Below are positions 7,944 through 17,258 of a stretch of DNA of 64,000 nt, piece after piece. Origin of the DNA: Bacillota bacterium (lineage in GTDB: Bacteria > Bacillota > Clostridia > Oscillospirales > Acutalibacteraceae); contig JAEZGM010000022.1 in the NCBI GenBank assembly GCA_023416955.1, forward strand, positions 62,001 to 126,000, read 5' to 3'. The position numbers and the translations under genes are program-made. Under the pieces are notes generated by a model, which saw only the letters and a list, made by a program, of their open reading frames with translations, ran no database searches and was not told the DNA's origin. Every line of letters starts with the position of its first letter. Position 1 is the first letter of the stretch.

Positions 7944-10034
7944 ATGAAAACGGATCTGTCTTTTTTTCTCATCGTTTCCGTCGCTGTTTCCATACTCTCT
8001 TTTCTTTTAGCCGTATGGCTGAACCACTGGATCAGTCGCCAGCCGTCTTCGAACAAACGAATTGCTGAGGTTGGCTCCCTTATTAAAAACGGTGCAAACA
8101 CTTTCCTTCGGCAGGAATATCTGGTTCTGGCAAAATTCGCGGGGATCGCCGCTGTTTTAATTCTTCTTTTCCTGCCGGTTCCCATTTGGAAGGGAAATCC
8201 TTTGGAAAATATCTCGATGATGGTTTCCTATTTGTGCGGAACCATCTTTTCCGCCGTAGCCGGTGTAATCGGGATTCGCGTTTCCACCATGGCAAATATC
8301 AAGACAGCGGAAGCCGCGCAGAAGGGGATCAAACCCTCGTTTATGTCCGGATTCCGCGGGGGCGCGGTCATGGGCATGGCAGTCGTGGGCAGTTCGCTGC
8401 TTGGCGTAACGCTCGTTATGCTGATTACCAAAAACACGACAGCTTTATTGGGATTCAGCTTCGGCGCCAGTTCCCTTGCCCTGTTTGCCAAGGCGGGCGG
8501 CGGCATTTTTACAAAAACGGCTGACATCAGCGCGGACCTGGTCGGTAAGGTGGAGTTGGGAATTCCGGAAGACGACCCCAGAAATCCGGCTGTTATTGCC
8601 GACAACGTGGGCGATAACGTAGGCGATGTGGCCGGAATGGGTGCCGACCTTTTTGACTCCAACGTGGCTTCTATGACGGCGGCGCTCGTGATCGCGGCCT
8701 CGCTGGACAAAGCTGCGGGTGGAACCGCAAACAGCAGTATGGTATTTTGCTATGCCGCCGCGGGGCTGCTCGCTTCGATTATCGGCGTGGCGACAGCCAG
8801 AATGGGTAAACACGGAAACCCCACCCGCGCGCTGAACAGCAGTACTTATGTAACAACGGCTATTTTCATTCTTCTGACTGCGCTTTCAACTTGGGCGCTC
8901 CAATTGGAATGGAGGATTTGGGGAGCCAGCACGGTCGGACTTCTGGTTGGCGTTGTGATCGGCATTGCAACCGATTATTTCACCGATGATTCTAAGCGCC
9001 CGGTTCAAAACGTGGCAAAGGCTTCGGAGAGCGGACCCGCGTTCACGATTCTTTCCGGTATATCGTACGGCTTTCTCAGCACCCTGCCAGCTATGATAGG
9101 TATCGCGATTTCTGCGCTTGCGGCCTATAAGATCTGTGAGCCGCTCGGTACAGGCTTCAGCATGTTTGGCATTTCTATGGCCGCAGTCGGAATGCTTTCC
9201 ATTGTCGGAATGATTATTTCCAATGACGCCTACGGCCCGATTGTTGACAATGCACGCGGTCTTGCGGAAATGGGCGGTATGGGCGACAAAGTCATTGAGG
9301 TTGCGGACGCACTGGACAGCGCTGGAAATACCGTAAAAGCGGTAACTAAAGGATTTGCGATCGGTTCCGCCGGGTTAACGGTAATTGCCCTGCTTGGCGC
9401 GTTCATCAGCCAAGTAAACGACGCCGCGGCAGGACTTGGAATCGCCGGGTTGAGCGGGTTTGACATTATGAACCCGACTGTATTTTTCGGGCTTCTGGTC
9501 GGAGCATCCATCCCCGCCGTCTTTTCCGCCATGCTGATTCTGGGCGTGGATCGCAACGCGCAGCGCATGATCGCCGAAATTCACCGTCAGTTCCGGGAAA
9601 TTGCCGGACTGAAGGAAGGAAAAGAAGGAGTAAGCCCGGAGTATAACAAATGTATTTCCATCGCGACTACCGGTGCGCTGCATGAGCTGATTCCTGCCGG
9701 TCTCGTTGCCATCATTTCCACCATCGTCGTGGGATTTATCGGCGGCGTGCAGGCCATCGGCGGGTTCTTGTGCGGAAATATCGTCAGCGGTCTGCTGCTC
9801 GCTCTGTTTATGAGCAATGCCGGCGGTCTTTGGGATAACTCAAAGAAATACATAGAATCCGGTCATAACGGCGGAAAGGGCTCAGACGCACACAAAGCCG
9901 CTGTTGTCGGCGATACGGTCGGCGATCCGTTTAAGGATACCGCGGGGCCGTCGATCAACACACAGATTACGGTTGTTTCGCTGGTATCTTCCCTGATGTC
10001 TACTTTATTCTTAACAGCTTCACTTTTCCGTTAA
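7944..10034 (+). CDS. hppA: Membrane-bound proton-pumping pyrophosphatase
   Basis: Hydrolyses pyrophosphate to pump ions across the membrane. At 696 residues and about 16 membrane spans it has the usual length. Signature segments are present: GGIFTKTADISADLVGKVE, EDDPRNPAVIADNVGDNVGD and GDTVGDPFKDTAGPS, which carry the Asp/Lys residues for Mg-PPi. At residues 461-470 (GNTVKAVTKG) there is Lys465 and Thr468 where potassium-dependent enzymes have Ala and Gly, so this should be a potassium-independent, proton-pumping type. It is monocistronic, with an extended -10 promoter, an AGGGG Shine-Dalgarno and a strong terminator. Confidence 0.96.
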   Translation: MKTDLSFFLIVSVAVSILSFLLAVWLNHWISRQPSSNKRIAEVGSLIKNGANTFLRQEYLVLAKFAGIAAVLILLFLPVPIWKGNPLENISMMVSYLCGTIFSAVAGVIGIRVSTMANIKTAEAAQKGIKPSFMSGFRGGAVMGMAVVGSSLLGVTLVMLITKNTTALLGFSFGASSLALFAKAGGGIFTKTADISADLVGKVELGIPEDDPRNPAVIADNVGDNVGDVAGMGADLFDSNVASMTAALVIAASLDKAAGGTANSSMVFCYAAAGLLASIIGVATARMGKHGNPTRALNSSTYVTTAIFILLTALSTWALQLEWRIWGASTVGLLVGVVIGIATDYFTDDSKRPVQNVAKASESGPAFTILSGISYGFLSTLPAMIGIAISALAAYKICEPLGTGFSMFGISMAAVGMLSIVGMIISNDAYGPIVDNARGLAEMGGMGDKVIEVADALDSAGNTVKAVTKGFAIGSAGLTVIALLGAFISQVNDAAAGLGIAGLSGFDIMNPTVFFGLLVGASIPAVFSAMLILGVDRNAQRMIAEIHRQFREIAGLKEGKEGVSPEYNKCISIATTGALHELIPAGLVAIISTIVVGFIGGVQAIGGFLCGNIVSGLLLALFMSNAGGLWDNSKKYIESGHNGGKGSDAHKAAVVGDTVGDPFKDTAGPSINTQITVVSLVSSLMSTLFLTASLFR

Positions 10035-10052
10035 TCCAGATTAATATTATAA

Positions 10053-10085
10053 AATCAGCCTCCGGGAAGCCGGAGGCTGATTTTT
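10053..10085. terminator. Rho-independent terminator between hppA and degV
   Basis: A 13-bp perfect stem (AATCAGCCTCCGG and its complement) with a GAAG loop is followed by a T-run. It lies between convergent genes and has an A-run on the other side, so it can serve both strands. Confidence 0.9.
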
Positions 10086-10103
10086 GTTCAAACCTTTACA
10101 GTC

Positions 10104-10976
10104 TTATTTTTCTGTACCAATGAAAAAGAGAGCCACGAAACCGCAGCCGGTATGCGAGCCAATGATCGGGCCCAAATCGGCGACCACGGTGTCCTTCACA
10201 TGAAAACGTTCCAGTATGAGCGAACGGACGTATTCCGCGGCTTCACGGTCGTCACCGTGACCGATAAAAATCGTCTGCTCTGCCGGGTTGACACAGCTTT
10301 TAGTCATGTGGTCGACCAGCGTTTCCAACGATTTTTTTCTTCCGCGCGCATTGGCAACCGGAACAAGTTCGCCTTCTGTCGTTACATGCAGAATCGGCTT
10401 TATCCCCAAGGCGGTTCCCACCACGGCGGTCAAGGGGGAAACCCGCCCTCCGCGCTTCAAATGGTTCAAATCGTCGACCGTAAACCAATGGCAAACATGG
10501 TCACGATTCATTTCGACCCAATCTTTGAGTTCGTCAATCCCCATGCCTTCCATCTTTTTGTGAGCGGCGGCCCAGACAAGCACACCCTCGCCCAACGCGG
10601 CGCACTTGGAATCAATACAGTAAATTTTCCGTTCGGGGTAAGCTTCGCTCAGTTGCTCTGCTGCGAGCAGCGAAGACTGATATGTAGAACTGAGCGCACT
10701 GGAAAAACAGATATAGAGAACATCCTTTCCCTGTGCAAGCGACTGTGAAAAATATTCCTGATAAACGGAGCTGTTAATCTGTGAGGTAACGGACATTTCC
10801 CCATTCTTCGTTCGCTGAAAGAAGGTGTGAAAATCCATTTCACGGGCATCGGAGTAATGGGTATACACTTCACCGCTCATCGTGAATTGCATAGGAATTA
10901 CCACAATTCCCAGCTGTTCCGCCATTTCTGCCGGAAGATCGCAGGTTGCATCAGACAGGATTGTATAGTCTGTCAT
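10104..10976 (-). CDS. DegV family (FakB-like) fatty-acid-binding protein
   Basis: 290-residue two-domain protein that binds a long-chain fatty acid, in other Firmicutes presenting it to a FakA-type kinase. Family motifs: ILSDATCDLP at the start, the TSQ motif in EMSVTSQINSS, SSALSSTYQSS for the carboxylate pocket, LNHLKRGGRVSP and the C-terminal GPIIGSHTGCG. No fakA gene lies in this window, so the kinase partner must be elsewhere. It has its own promoter and shares a terminator with hppA. Confidence 0.9.
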   Translation of the reverse strand: MTDYTILSDATCDLPAEMAEQLGIVVIPMQFTMSGEVYTHYSDAREMDFHTFFQRTKNGEMSVTSQINSSVYQEYFSQSLAQGKDVLYICFSSALSSTYQSSLLAAEQLSEAYPERKIYCIDSKCAALGEGVLVWAAAHKKMEGMGIDELKDWVEMNRDHVCHWFTVDDLNHLKRGGRVSPLTAVVGTALGIKPILHVTTEGELVPVANARGRKKSLETLVDHMTKSCVNPAEQTIFIGHGDDREAAEYVRSLILERFHVKDTVVADLGPIIGSHTGCGFVALFFIGTEK

Positions 10977-11001
10977 ATCTGTACTCCCTTATTTTTTTAC
11001 C

Positions 11002-11031
11002 ATTCTAACATGGGGGTATATAGAACGTCAA
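11002..11031 (-). promoter_or_regulatory. Promoter of the degV gene
   Basis: On the minus strand TTGACG (11026-11031) and TAGAAT (11002-11007) are spaced by 18 bases, about 25 bases before the coding start. Confidence 0.65.
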
Positions 11032-11090
11032 GGCTAAACAATTGTGTAAGCACCGGATTCAGAGAACAAATACCACACGGCAAAGGCCGG

Positions 11091-12449
11091 TCAAGGATTC
11101 TCGTTTTCCGAAGGCTGATATGTATATGGGATCGGATGCAGGTAATTCCATATGGCTGCCGCGGCTTTTCTTCGGCCGTTTTCCCGCTGCTGAAGCTCCT
11201 GCAGTTTGGATATGTGTTCGCGATACGAGGGGTCGTTCCCTACCGCGGCAACTGCGGCTTGGATTTGCTCCGTCTGCCAATCCTGCACCGGCACCCGAAC
11301 CGCAGAACCCTGTTTCACCAAGTTATCCAGGTAAATCTGCCGGTCAATCCGGTCTCCGTATCCAACGATCGGCGTACCGCTTGCGATCGCACGCTGAACG
11401 GTTTCCGGTTCACAGTTCAGAATGCAGACGTCCGCCATGGAACTTACGCGGAGCTGCGGTACAAGAGCATCTGTGATATATATATGAGGGTTTTCCCCCG
11501 CCGCCTCCCTCGCTTCTTCCAAATAACAGACAGAACGCGGGCAGAGGACAACTGAATCCCACTCACCTGCTTCCTGTGAAAGCGCGCGAACCGTTTCCAG
11601 AAGCGCCGCGCGGCCGGCGGAACTGCTGAACGGACAGAATATTTTCAAAGTACCGTTATCCGGATCAAAGCGCTGCAAAATTTTAACATCGATTTCATCG
11701 AATTGCTCACCTGAAGGAAAGAGCGGGCCCGTCACCATGAAACCGGAGGGCATTGGATTTTCTTCGTAAAAGGAAGAAAAATTACTGACAACGGTCAAAT
11801 CCGCTTTCAGCATATCAAACAGGTTTTGTATTTCCGGCGTATCCTGTTTTCCAGTAATCTTCCTGTATGCGTTCAGAATATTGTCCTGGCTCAGCATCGG
11901 CTCTTTTAACTTTGTTTTTCTGGGTATCCTGGAAAAGATAAATTTCCTTACTTCAGCCGACAGCGACAGCTTGGGTTGCATCGGGCCGGAGACTTCATCC
12001 ATTAGATAATTGCTATACGGTTCCGGCGCAAACGGAATCGGAAGATACGCGAATTCAGCTGAAACATGCGCTATTTTTGCAGCAACACCGGCAACCGGCC
12101 AAAGCCCATGAATATAGGCGTCGGGCTGCAGTTCTCGCAACGCTTCTACCTCTCCTCTGGCCAGTTCAATGGCGAGCGCTTCGTTCCCCACAAGATTTTC
12201 CGCCGTGGGATTTAAAGTCTGGTAGATCTCGGTTTCGGGTAAAGGAGGTGTCACATGGTGTATCCTGAAACCGTCGTATTCAATTTTTCGGTCAAAAGAA
12301 CTTCCATGGCTGAGGAAAACCACGTCCAGCTGGATTCCCGGCGGGCATTCTTCCCGCAGTCCCCGTGCGATTTCAATCGCGCGTTCCGCTTCGCATTCGT
12401 CTTCCAGCAGGGCAGACAAGACGATTCTCCACGTCGTAAGACCTTCCAT
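11091..12449 (-). CDS. Putative GT-B fold glycosyltransferase (GT1-like)
   Basis: 452-residue protein that looks like a GT1/UGT-like transferase with two Rossmann-like halves. The N-half starts with a short strand (RIVLSALL) followed by a helix with ERAIEIARGL; the C-half has GTLKIFCPFSSSAGRAAL and the segment VCILNCEPETVQRAIASGTPIVGYG, which resembles the nucleotide-sugar binding loop with its GTP(I/L)V turn. The typical HGG triad is replaced by CEPET, so activity or donor may differ. Shine-Dalgarno AGG lies 8 bases before the ATG. It is an isolated gene with no carbohydrate neighbours. Function is tentative. Confidence 0.55.
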   Translation of the reverse strand: MEGLTTWRIVLSALLEDECEAERAIEIARGLREECPPGIQLDVVFLSHGSSFDRKIEYDGFRIHHVTPPLPETEIYQTLNPTAENLVGNEALAIELARGEVEALRELQPDAYIHGLWPVAGVAAKIAHVSAEFAYLPIPFAPEPYSNYLMDEVSGPMQPKLSLSAEVRKFIFSRIPRKTKLKEPMLSQDNILNAYRKITGKQDTPEIQNLFDMLKADLTVVSNFSSFYEENPMPSGFMVTGPLFPSGEQFDEIDVKILQRFDPDNGTLKIFCPFSSSAGRAALLETVRALSQEAGEWDSVVLCPRSVCYLEEAREAAGENPHIYITDALVPQLRVSSMADVCILNCEPETVQRAIASGTPIVGYGDRIDRQIYLDNLVKQGSAVRVPVQDWQTEQIQAAVAAVGNDPSYREHISKLQELQQRENGRRKAAAAIWNYLHPIPYTYQPSENENP

Positions 12450-12502
12450 ATGTTCAACCTGCCTTTAAATATCCTTTTTTACTCCCCAAAAGCAACTGTG
12501 CT

Positions 12503-12670
12503 CTAGGGGTTGTTTGTAAAATAGTGAGGAATGTGTGAATTACTAAAATATCAGCATAGAACGGTGTGCAATCAGGCAGATATATTTTCTGTTCAGATAG
12601 AAAAACCGGAATAAAAACTTGCGTATATGGGCTTTATTCCGTTGTTTTTCTTTTTACAAACAAGACCTAG
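12503..12670. mobile_element. 168-bp MITE-like element with imperfect terminal inverted repeats
   Basis: Ends match as inverted repeats: CTAGGGGTTGTTTGTAAAA at the left and the complement of CTAGGTCTTGTTTGTAAAA at the right (17 of 19 positions). It contains an internal CGGAATAAA/TTTATTCCG hairpin and no coding capacity. CTAG at both edges could be part of the repeats or a target duplication. The remaining parts of the gap 12450-12822 hold no other gene that I can support. Confidence 0.5.
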
Positions 12671-12822
12671 GTAACCGCTGATTAAAGCCATTCTGAAGCC
12701 GCTCAATTTAATTAGCATCTTTATTATTTTATCGGAAGATCGTGCATAATAATTACCTTATTGCCGCATTTTACTGTTAATCTTATAAAAACAGCGAAAA
12801 CTAACTTTCGGAGGTGAAAAAT

Positions 12823-12996
12823 ATGGACAAGAAATACAGCGGTCTTTACGAACTGATTGAAAACGACAGTGAGGCTAATAACTACTACCAATCTTTGCCC
12901 GACTATGCAAAACAGTCAATCTGTGCGAGAGAGCAAAATATAAATTCGTTTGCATCCCTGCAGGATTACGCGGAAAATCTGCTTCGGAACGAATAA
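12823..12996 (+). CDS. Conserved small protein of unknown function (57 aa)
   Basis: A 57-residue acidic, soluble peptide without signal or membrane segment. The pattern YYQSLPDYAKQSI followed by INSFASLQDYAENLL resembles a small uncharacterised family common in Clostridia (LP-x-x-V/A, then I-x-S-x-x-x-L-x-x-YA). A textbook GGAGG at 12810-12814 lies 8 bases before the ATG at 12823; a GTG at 12814 in frame overlaps the Shine-Dalgarno and is rejected. It is followed by a good terminator, so it is a free-standing transcript. Role unknown. Confidence 0.75.
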   Translation: MDKKYSGLYELIENDSEANNYYQSLPDYAKQSICAREQNINSFASLQDYAENLLRNE

Positions 12997-13017
12997 GCAA
13001 AAACCTGGCTTTCAAAA

Positions 13018-13065
13018 AACAGGAAGTCTTCCATCGCATGAATGAGCGTCGGAGGGCTTCCTGTT
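13018..13065. terminator. Terminator between the small protein gene and gerKB
   Basis: The imperfect long stem AACAGGAAG...CTTCCTGTT, with inner pairing around GCATGAATGAGC, lies between convergent genes. Confidence 0.75.
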
Positions 13066-13074
13066 CTATTTGCA

Positions 13075-14193
13075 TTACGAAGAAGAATTTTCCGGTAAAG
13101 GCGTTGATTTCCCGCTATTTTTGATGCGTACGCTGATTTCCCCAACAATCCAAATCAAAACCGGAATCATAAATTCAAACGGAATGGCATAGTAAGGATA
13201 ATATTTTATAAATCCAAACATATCCATCACATTTATATATAAGATACTGCTAAGGCTAATGCTCAACAGACCCGCTGGGAGCGACATTTTTTTGAAATCC
13301 TCAATATTAAAAAGACATGCCAACCCCTTCGATGCACCAATTAAACAAATCGTTATTTTAGAAAGTCCTGTCAAAATAAAATTGACGGAGATTGATCCTT
13401 CAACCCTGCCGATAAAATCAGCAACATTAATGATTCTGGCTGCTACATAGCTCGGAAAATAAGAATGCTTTTGCACTTCAGCACCTAATGCCAGCGTATT
13501 CCTTACAATGACGAAAAGCAGGAGTATTGCAGCTAATCCCAACCCCAAAAAATAAATTTTGATAGGATTTTGCGTCTTTTTGATACTGTCGGCCATTGAA
13601 AGAAATATAACCGATTCCGCCAGAGGAAACGTCAGTATACTATAAGAACCCGATAATATTTCCTTTGCGCTATGATCCATAATCGGAAGGAAATTAGAGA
13701 ATTGGACTTGTTTCAGCAGCATTAAAAATGTGATTACCATAATAGATACAACGATGGGCAAAAGTATGAGAGACGCCCTGCCTATTGTTCTGATCGGACT
13801 CTTGATTGCATAGATACTGGCCAGCATCATCAATATCATGAATGCGATCTGCGGGGTAGTCGGCATAGAAACAATGGAAATAAATTCAGAAAAATTTCGA
13901 AATACCAGAGCCGAGAGATGAATACAGTACCATGTGAACAAAGCGGCTATACACTTTCCAAAAAACTTTCCAAAAAGGTGGATTATAATTTGGAATATAT
14001 CTTCTTCCGGAAAAAGCTGCATAATCCTGCCATAAAGGAGGCAAACGGGAGCAACCAGCACCATAGCACTTACCATTGCAATCCACGAGTCCTGACCGAT
14101 CGTGGTGTATCCGCCAAGAACCACACTGGTACCTAATGCGAAAAGCGTTATACTGCAAACCGCCTCTCGGTTTGATAAATACTCTTTTTTCAC
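13075..14193 (-). CDS. gerKB: Spore germination permease, GerAB/GerKB family
   Basis: B subunit of a nutrient germinant receptor in the spore inner membrane, 372 residues with about ten membrane spans; related to amino-acid transporters (APC fold) and thought to bind the germinant. The N-terminal YLSNREAVCSITLFALGTSV region and the NFSEFISIVSMPTTP segment fit the spore permease family. It is the last gene of a four-gene minus-strand locus (A, C, a small gene, B). The letter K is used by analogy; the germinant is not predictable. Confidence 0.88.
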   Translation of the reverse strand: MKKEYLSNREAVCSITLFALGTSVVLGGYTTIGQDSWIAMVSAMVLVAPVCLLYGRIMQLFPEEDIFQIIIHLFGKFFGKCIAALFTWYCIHLSALVFRNFSEFISIVSMPTTPQIAFMILMMLASIYAIKSPIRTIGRASLILLPIVVSIMVITFLMLLKQVQFSNFLPIMDHSAKEILSGSYSILTFPLAESVIFLSMADSIKKTQNPIKIYFLGLGLAAILLLFVIVRNTLALGAEVQKHSYFPSYVAARIINVADFIGRVEGSISVNFILTGLSKITICLIGASKGLACLFNIEDFKKMSLPAGLLSISLSSILYINVMDMFGFIKYYPYYAIPFEFMIPVLIWIVGEISVRIKNSGKSTPLPENSSS

Positions 14194-14222
14194 AACAATG
14201 CAGCCCTTTCGCTAATTTTTTA

Positions 14223-14438
14223 CTATTCTACATGAAATATTGATTCAACGCCTTTACGGATAAAATCACTGGGACTGGGTATCTGAATATTAGATGCATG
14301 AAGCAGAAGCACAGTAAGAGTTACTGCCAAAATAACAGAATAAGTCCAAATTTCATTTTTCCTGTGCTGGTGTACCAGTGGGACAAAGTCAAAAAAGACG
14401 ACTACGATATACAGCAAAACGACCAATAAGGATTCCAA
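14223..14438 (-). CDS. Small two-TM protein of the ger locus (receptor D-subunit-like)
   Basis: 71-residue protein with two hydrophobic segments (about 4-20 and 31-47) joined by a charged loop, HQHRKNE. It sits between the C and B genes of the receptor operon. In Bacillus, small two-TM D subunits encoded in or beside ger operons modulate germination; position, size and topology support the same assignment here. The sequence itself shows no diagnostic motif, so this is inference from context. Confidence 0.65.
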   Translation of the reverse strand: MESLLVVLLYIVVVFFDFVPLVHQHRKNEIWTYSVILAVTLTVLLLHASNIQIPSPSDFIRKGVESIFHVE

Positions 14439-14459
14439 CTCGGTACTCCCCCTCGGATT

Positions 14460-15584
14460 TCAGTTATGGTCTAAAAATGCCGAGTTCAAAATAGTTACTT
14501 TCGATGTAACATTGACTTTTATTTTTTGAAAATTTGTGTCCCAACCAGATTTCATTGTTTCCCATAGACTCGGATTTTTTTTATAAATCTGATTTCCGAA
14601 ACCAAAGACATCGGTTCCATATTCCTTCTGCACCTTTTGAACAACCGACTTTATCCTTTGTTCGATCATTTCCTCAGCGCGAAATTCAATCCGGTGCAGC
14701 AAAGCTTCATCCACAAGGCTCTCATCAATATTTACTTCTTCAAGATATACATTTGTATTGATCGTAATCTGCATGGTTACAGCACCACTTTCATTCGTGA
14801 AGCTCGTTTTACTTTTACTGTTTGCAATTTCCAAAGTAATATCATAATGATTCTTATTTGCGGAATAAAGCGGGAGAACCCCGCCGTTAACTCCATTAAC
14901 GGCGAATAGGTAGTATTTGCTTTCTTCCGCATTCAGCATTCCCACCATTTTATCATCTTTGAAAAGCGCTTCTCCATATGTCTCCACAAGCTTCTTTCCA
15001 TCATTTTCTGCAAGGTGGAAAATCGGAAGCGTAAGAGATTCCCCCTGCGCTTTTAAAATATTATAAATCTGATACATTGATAAACTTCGAATAGAGGAGG
15101 TATCAAACTGATCATCGTTAATAATATTTCGGAGCATATAAGAGCCGAACTGTTCTGTTTTTAAAAGATCCCCCGCTGTTTTCTCATTTGAAATGATCAG
15201 CGGAACTGTTTCACGGCACTCCGGATCGCTGAGGAACCAGTCGACTACACTGCTGACACCAATTTGGCTTGCCATGTCTCTTCCGATTATTGCTACCCTG
15301 GTATTGCCCCAATACAGCTTGTTCATTGCCCGTCTTTTTGCGTTTCGAACCGCATCCAGTAAGGTTTTCCCCCGGGCTTCAACAATTTTTGACAGAACTT
15401 GGTTCTTCATTGAGGTATTGTCGACAATTTCACAGGTAATCATGTAGTCTCCGTTCGAAGCGTCAAAATCAACTGCAACACCGGACACAATCGTAATTTC
15501 ATTCAAGCCGTGGTAATCCCAGCATCCGGCGGTCGGAAAGAGCAGAAAAACGCTGAGTAAAACACAGGCTACCTTTTTTTTCAT
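14460..15584 (-). CDS. gerKC: Spore germination lipoprotein, Ger(x)C family
   Basis: C subunit of the germinant receptor, 374 residues. A lipoprotein signal peptide ends in the lipobox TAGC with Cys21, followed by WDYHGLNEITIVSGVAVDFD, a classic Ger(x)C start (CWD..E). The mature protein would be anchored on the outer face of the spore inner membrane. The TGA/ATG junction with gerKA overlaps by 1 base at 15584, so translation is coupled. Confidence 0.92.
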   Translation of the reverse strand: MKKKVACVLLSVFLLFPTAGCWDYHGLNEITIVSGVAVDFDASNGDYMITCEIVDNTSMKNQVLSKIVEARGKTLLDAVRNAKRRAMNKLYWGNTRVAIIGRDMASQIGVSSVVDWFLSDPECRETVPLIISNEKTAGDLLKTEQFGSYMLRNIINDDQFDTSSIRSLSMYQIYNILKAQGESLTLPIFHLAENDGKKLVETYGEALFKDDKMVGMLNAEESKYYLFAVNGVNGGVLPLYSANKNHYDITLEIANSKSKTSFTNESGAVTMQITINTNVYLEEVNIDESLVDEALLHRIEFRAEEMIEQRIKSVVQKVQKEYGTDVFGFGNQIYKKNPSLWETMKSGWDTNFQKIKVNVTSKVTILNSAFLDHN

Positions 15585-17128
15585 TAGCGCCCTCCGCTGT
15601 GAGTTTTCTTCCTCTTCCAGTTCTTAGTGAGCTTAAGGCTTCTCGTAACCATATCCTTCCACGGCCCCCTGATTGCAACGTCCTTCAATTCCTGATATTT
15701 CAGGGAATCGAGCGTCGTAAACTGGGGAATCCCCATAGAAGTCAAATTAAGCACATAAATAAGCAGTGAGGACACACCCAAGATGAATCCGAACAATCCA
15801 AAGCTCGTAGAAATGATAAGCAGGAAAAAGCGAAGGTAGATGGCGGAAGATTCGAGTTTCGGAACTAAAAGGCTGGTAATGCCCGTAACGCCAACCACAA
15901 TAATCATCGGCGCGGCAACCAGCTTAGCGTCCACCGCGGCCTGCCCAATCACAAGTGCGCCAACAATGCTGAGGGTCTGGCCGATGCCGGTCGGCATACG
16001 CACACCGGTTTCACGCAGGAGATCAAATACAAGAAGCATGATAAAAGCCTCTACAGCAGCAGGAAGCGGCACATTTGCGCGCTCAGCCGCAATGCTGATC
16101 AGAAGCGGAGTCGGGAGCATTTCCTGATCATATGCGACAACCGCAATATAAAATCCTGCTACCGTAATCGTCAGAAAAAAACCGATGATGCGCAGAAGCC
16201 TCGTGAACGACGTATAGTAAAAGGAAAGATAATAATCTTCGCTGCTCTGAAAATTTTCAATAAAGAGATAAGGCACCGTCATCACCATGGGTGAGCCGTC
16301 CACAAAAACGGCAATGCGCCCCTCCAGCAACTTCCCGGCAACAACGTCGGGGCGTTCCGTGACACCGGACGAGCGAAACAGCGACAGCGGGTCGTCCGCG
16401 ATCTGTTCCACAAGATAATTTGTTTCCAGGACGGCATCCATTTTAATATTGTTCAGGCGCTTGTACAGTTCCTGTAGAATCCCTTTGTTTACAACGCTGT
16501 CAATATAACAGACGCAAACCCTCGTTTTCGAAATCTCCCCCATGGTAAGATATTTTATCTTCAGTTCGTTGGTATGAAGCTTTCGAACAATCATGGAAAG
16601 ATTCTTGATCGCGTTTTCTGTGAAGCCTTCCCGCGGGCCGTTGATTATTTTTTCGTTTTCCGGTTCAGTCACTGAGCGTGTTTCAAATCCTTGTGTAGAA
16701 AGGGTAACCGCCTCTTGCTGGCCGTCTGCAAATAAAATCGTATACCCGCAGGTAATCGACTCGACAATATCGGAAAACTGTGTCATTTTTCTGGCATCGT
16801 TCACTGAAACAACATGATGGATCAGCATTTCTGCTGAAATTTCATTGTTTTGAGTCTGCTTTGTAATCATGAGCGGTTTTACGATGTTGTCGTTTACGAC
16901 AATGTCGTCCACCATACCTTCAAGGTATACGATGCAGAACTTTAGATTGGTGTCTTCATCATTTTCAATTGTTCTGACAACCAAAACATCGACATCTGCA
17001 AACAGATTTCTGAGTGTTGCAATATTTTTATCCAGCGACTGTTCGACAGTCAGGCCATCCAGTGAATTGTTTGGTTCTTTCACTGTTTTGCCGCCGGAAC
17101 TTTCATTGTGCTTTGAAGAGAACGGCAT
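15584..17128 (-). CDS. gerKA: Spore germination protein, GerA/GerKA family
   Basis: A subunit of the receptor, 514 residues from the preferred start: an N-terminal soluble domain of about 290 residues, then four to five membrane spans and a basic C-terminal tail (SLKLTKNWKRKKTH). Family landmarks are EGRIAVFVDGSPMVMTVPYLF, PTPLLISIAAERANVPLP and RETGVRMPTGIGQTLSIVGA. The frame stays open up to 17335, but that would overlap trpA and its terminator. The ATG at 17128 has GGGGG 8 bases upstream. Other candidates are 17143 and 17170. Confidence 0.9.
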   Translation of the reverse strand: MPFSSKHNESSGGKTVKEPNNSLDGLTVEQSLDKNIATLRNLFADVDVLVVRTIENDEDTNLKFCIVYLEGMVDDIVVNDNIVKPLMITKQTQNNEISAEMLIHHVVSVNDARKMTQFSDIVESITCGYTILFADGQQEAVTLSTQGFETRSVTEPENEKIINGPREGFTENAIKNLSMIVRKLHTNELKIKYLTMGEISKTRVCVCYIDSVVNKGILQELYKRLNNIKMDAVLETNYLVEQIADDPLSLFRSSGVTERPDVVAGKLLEGRIAVFVDGSPMVMTVPYLFIENFQSSEDYYLSFYYTSFTRLLRIIGFFLTITVAGFYIAVVAYDQEMLPTPLLISIAAERANVPLPAAVEAFIMLLVFDLLRETGVRMPTGIGQTLSIVGALVIGQAAVDAKLVAAPMIIVVGVTGITSLLVPKLESSAIYLRFFLLIISTSFGLFGFILGVSSLLIYVLNLTSMGIPQFTTLDSLKYQELKDVAIRGPWKDMVTRSLKLTKNWKRKKTHSGGR

Positions 17129-17205
17129 ACTTAAAACCCCCATCGTATCGGCAATACAGTTATTATTCATACGGTCATGTAAATTATGTAAATTAAAAAA
17201 AGAAA

Positions 17206-17234
17206 ATCGCACTGCCCCGAAAAGGCAGTGCGAT
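17206..17234 (-). terminator. Terminator of the trp operon
   Basis: The 11-bp perfect stem ATCGCACTGCC with a 7-base loop is followed on the minus strand by TTTCTTTTTTT. It separates trpA from the gerK locus. Confidence 0.92.
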
Positions 17235-17258
17235 AACGAAAAAACAGTTAACTTAAAT

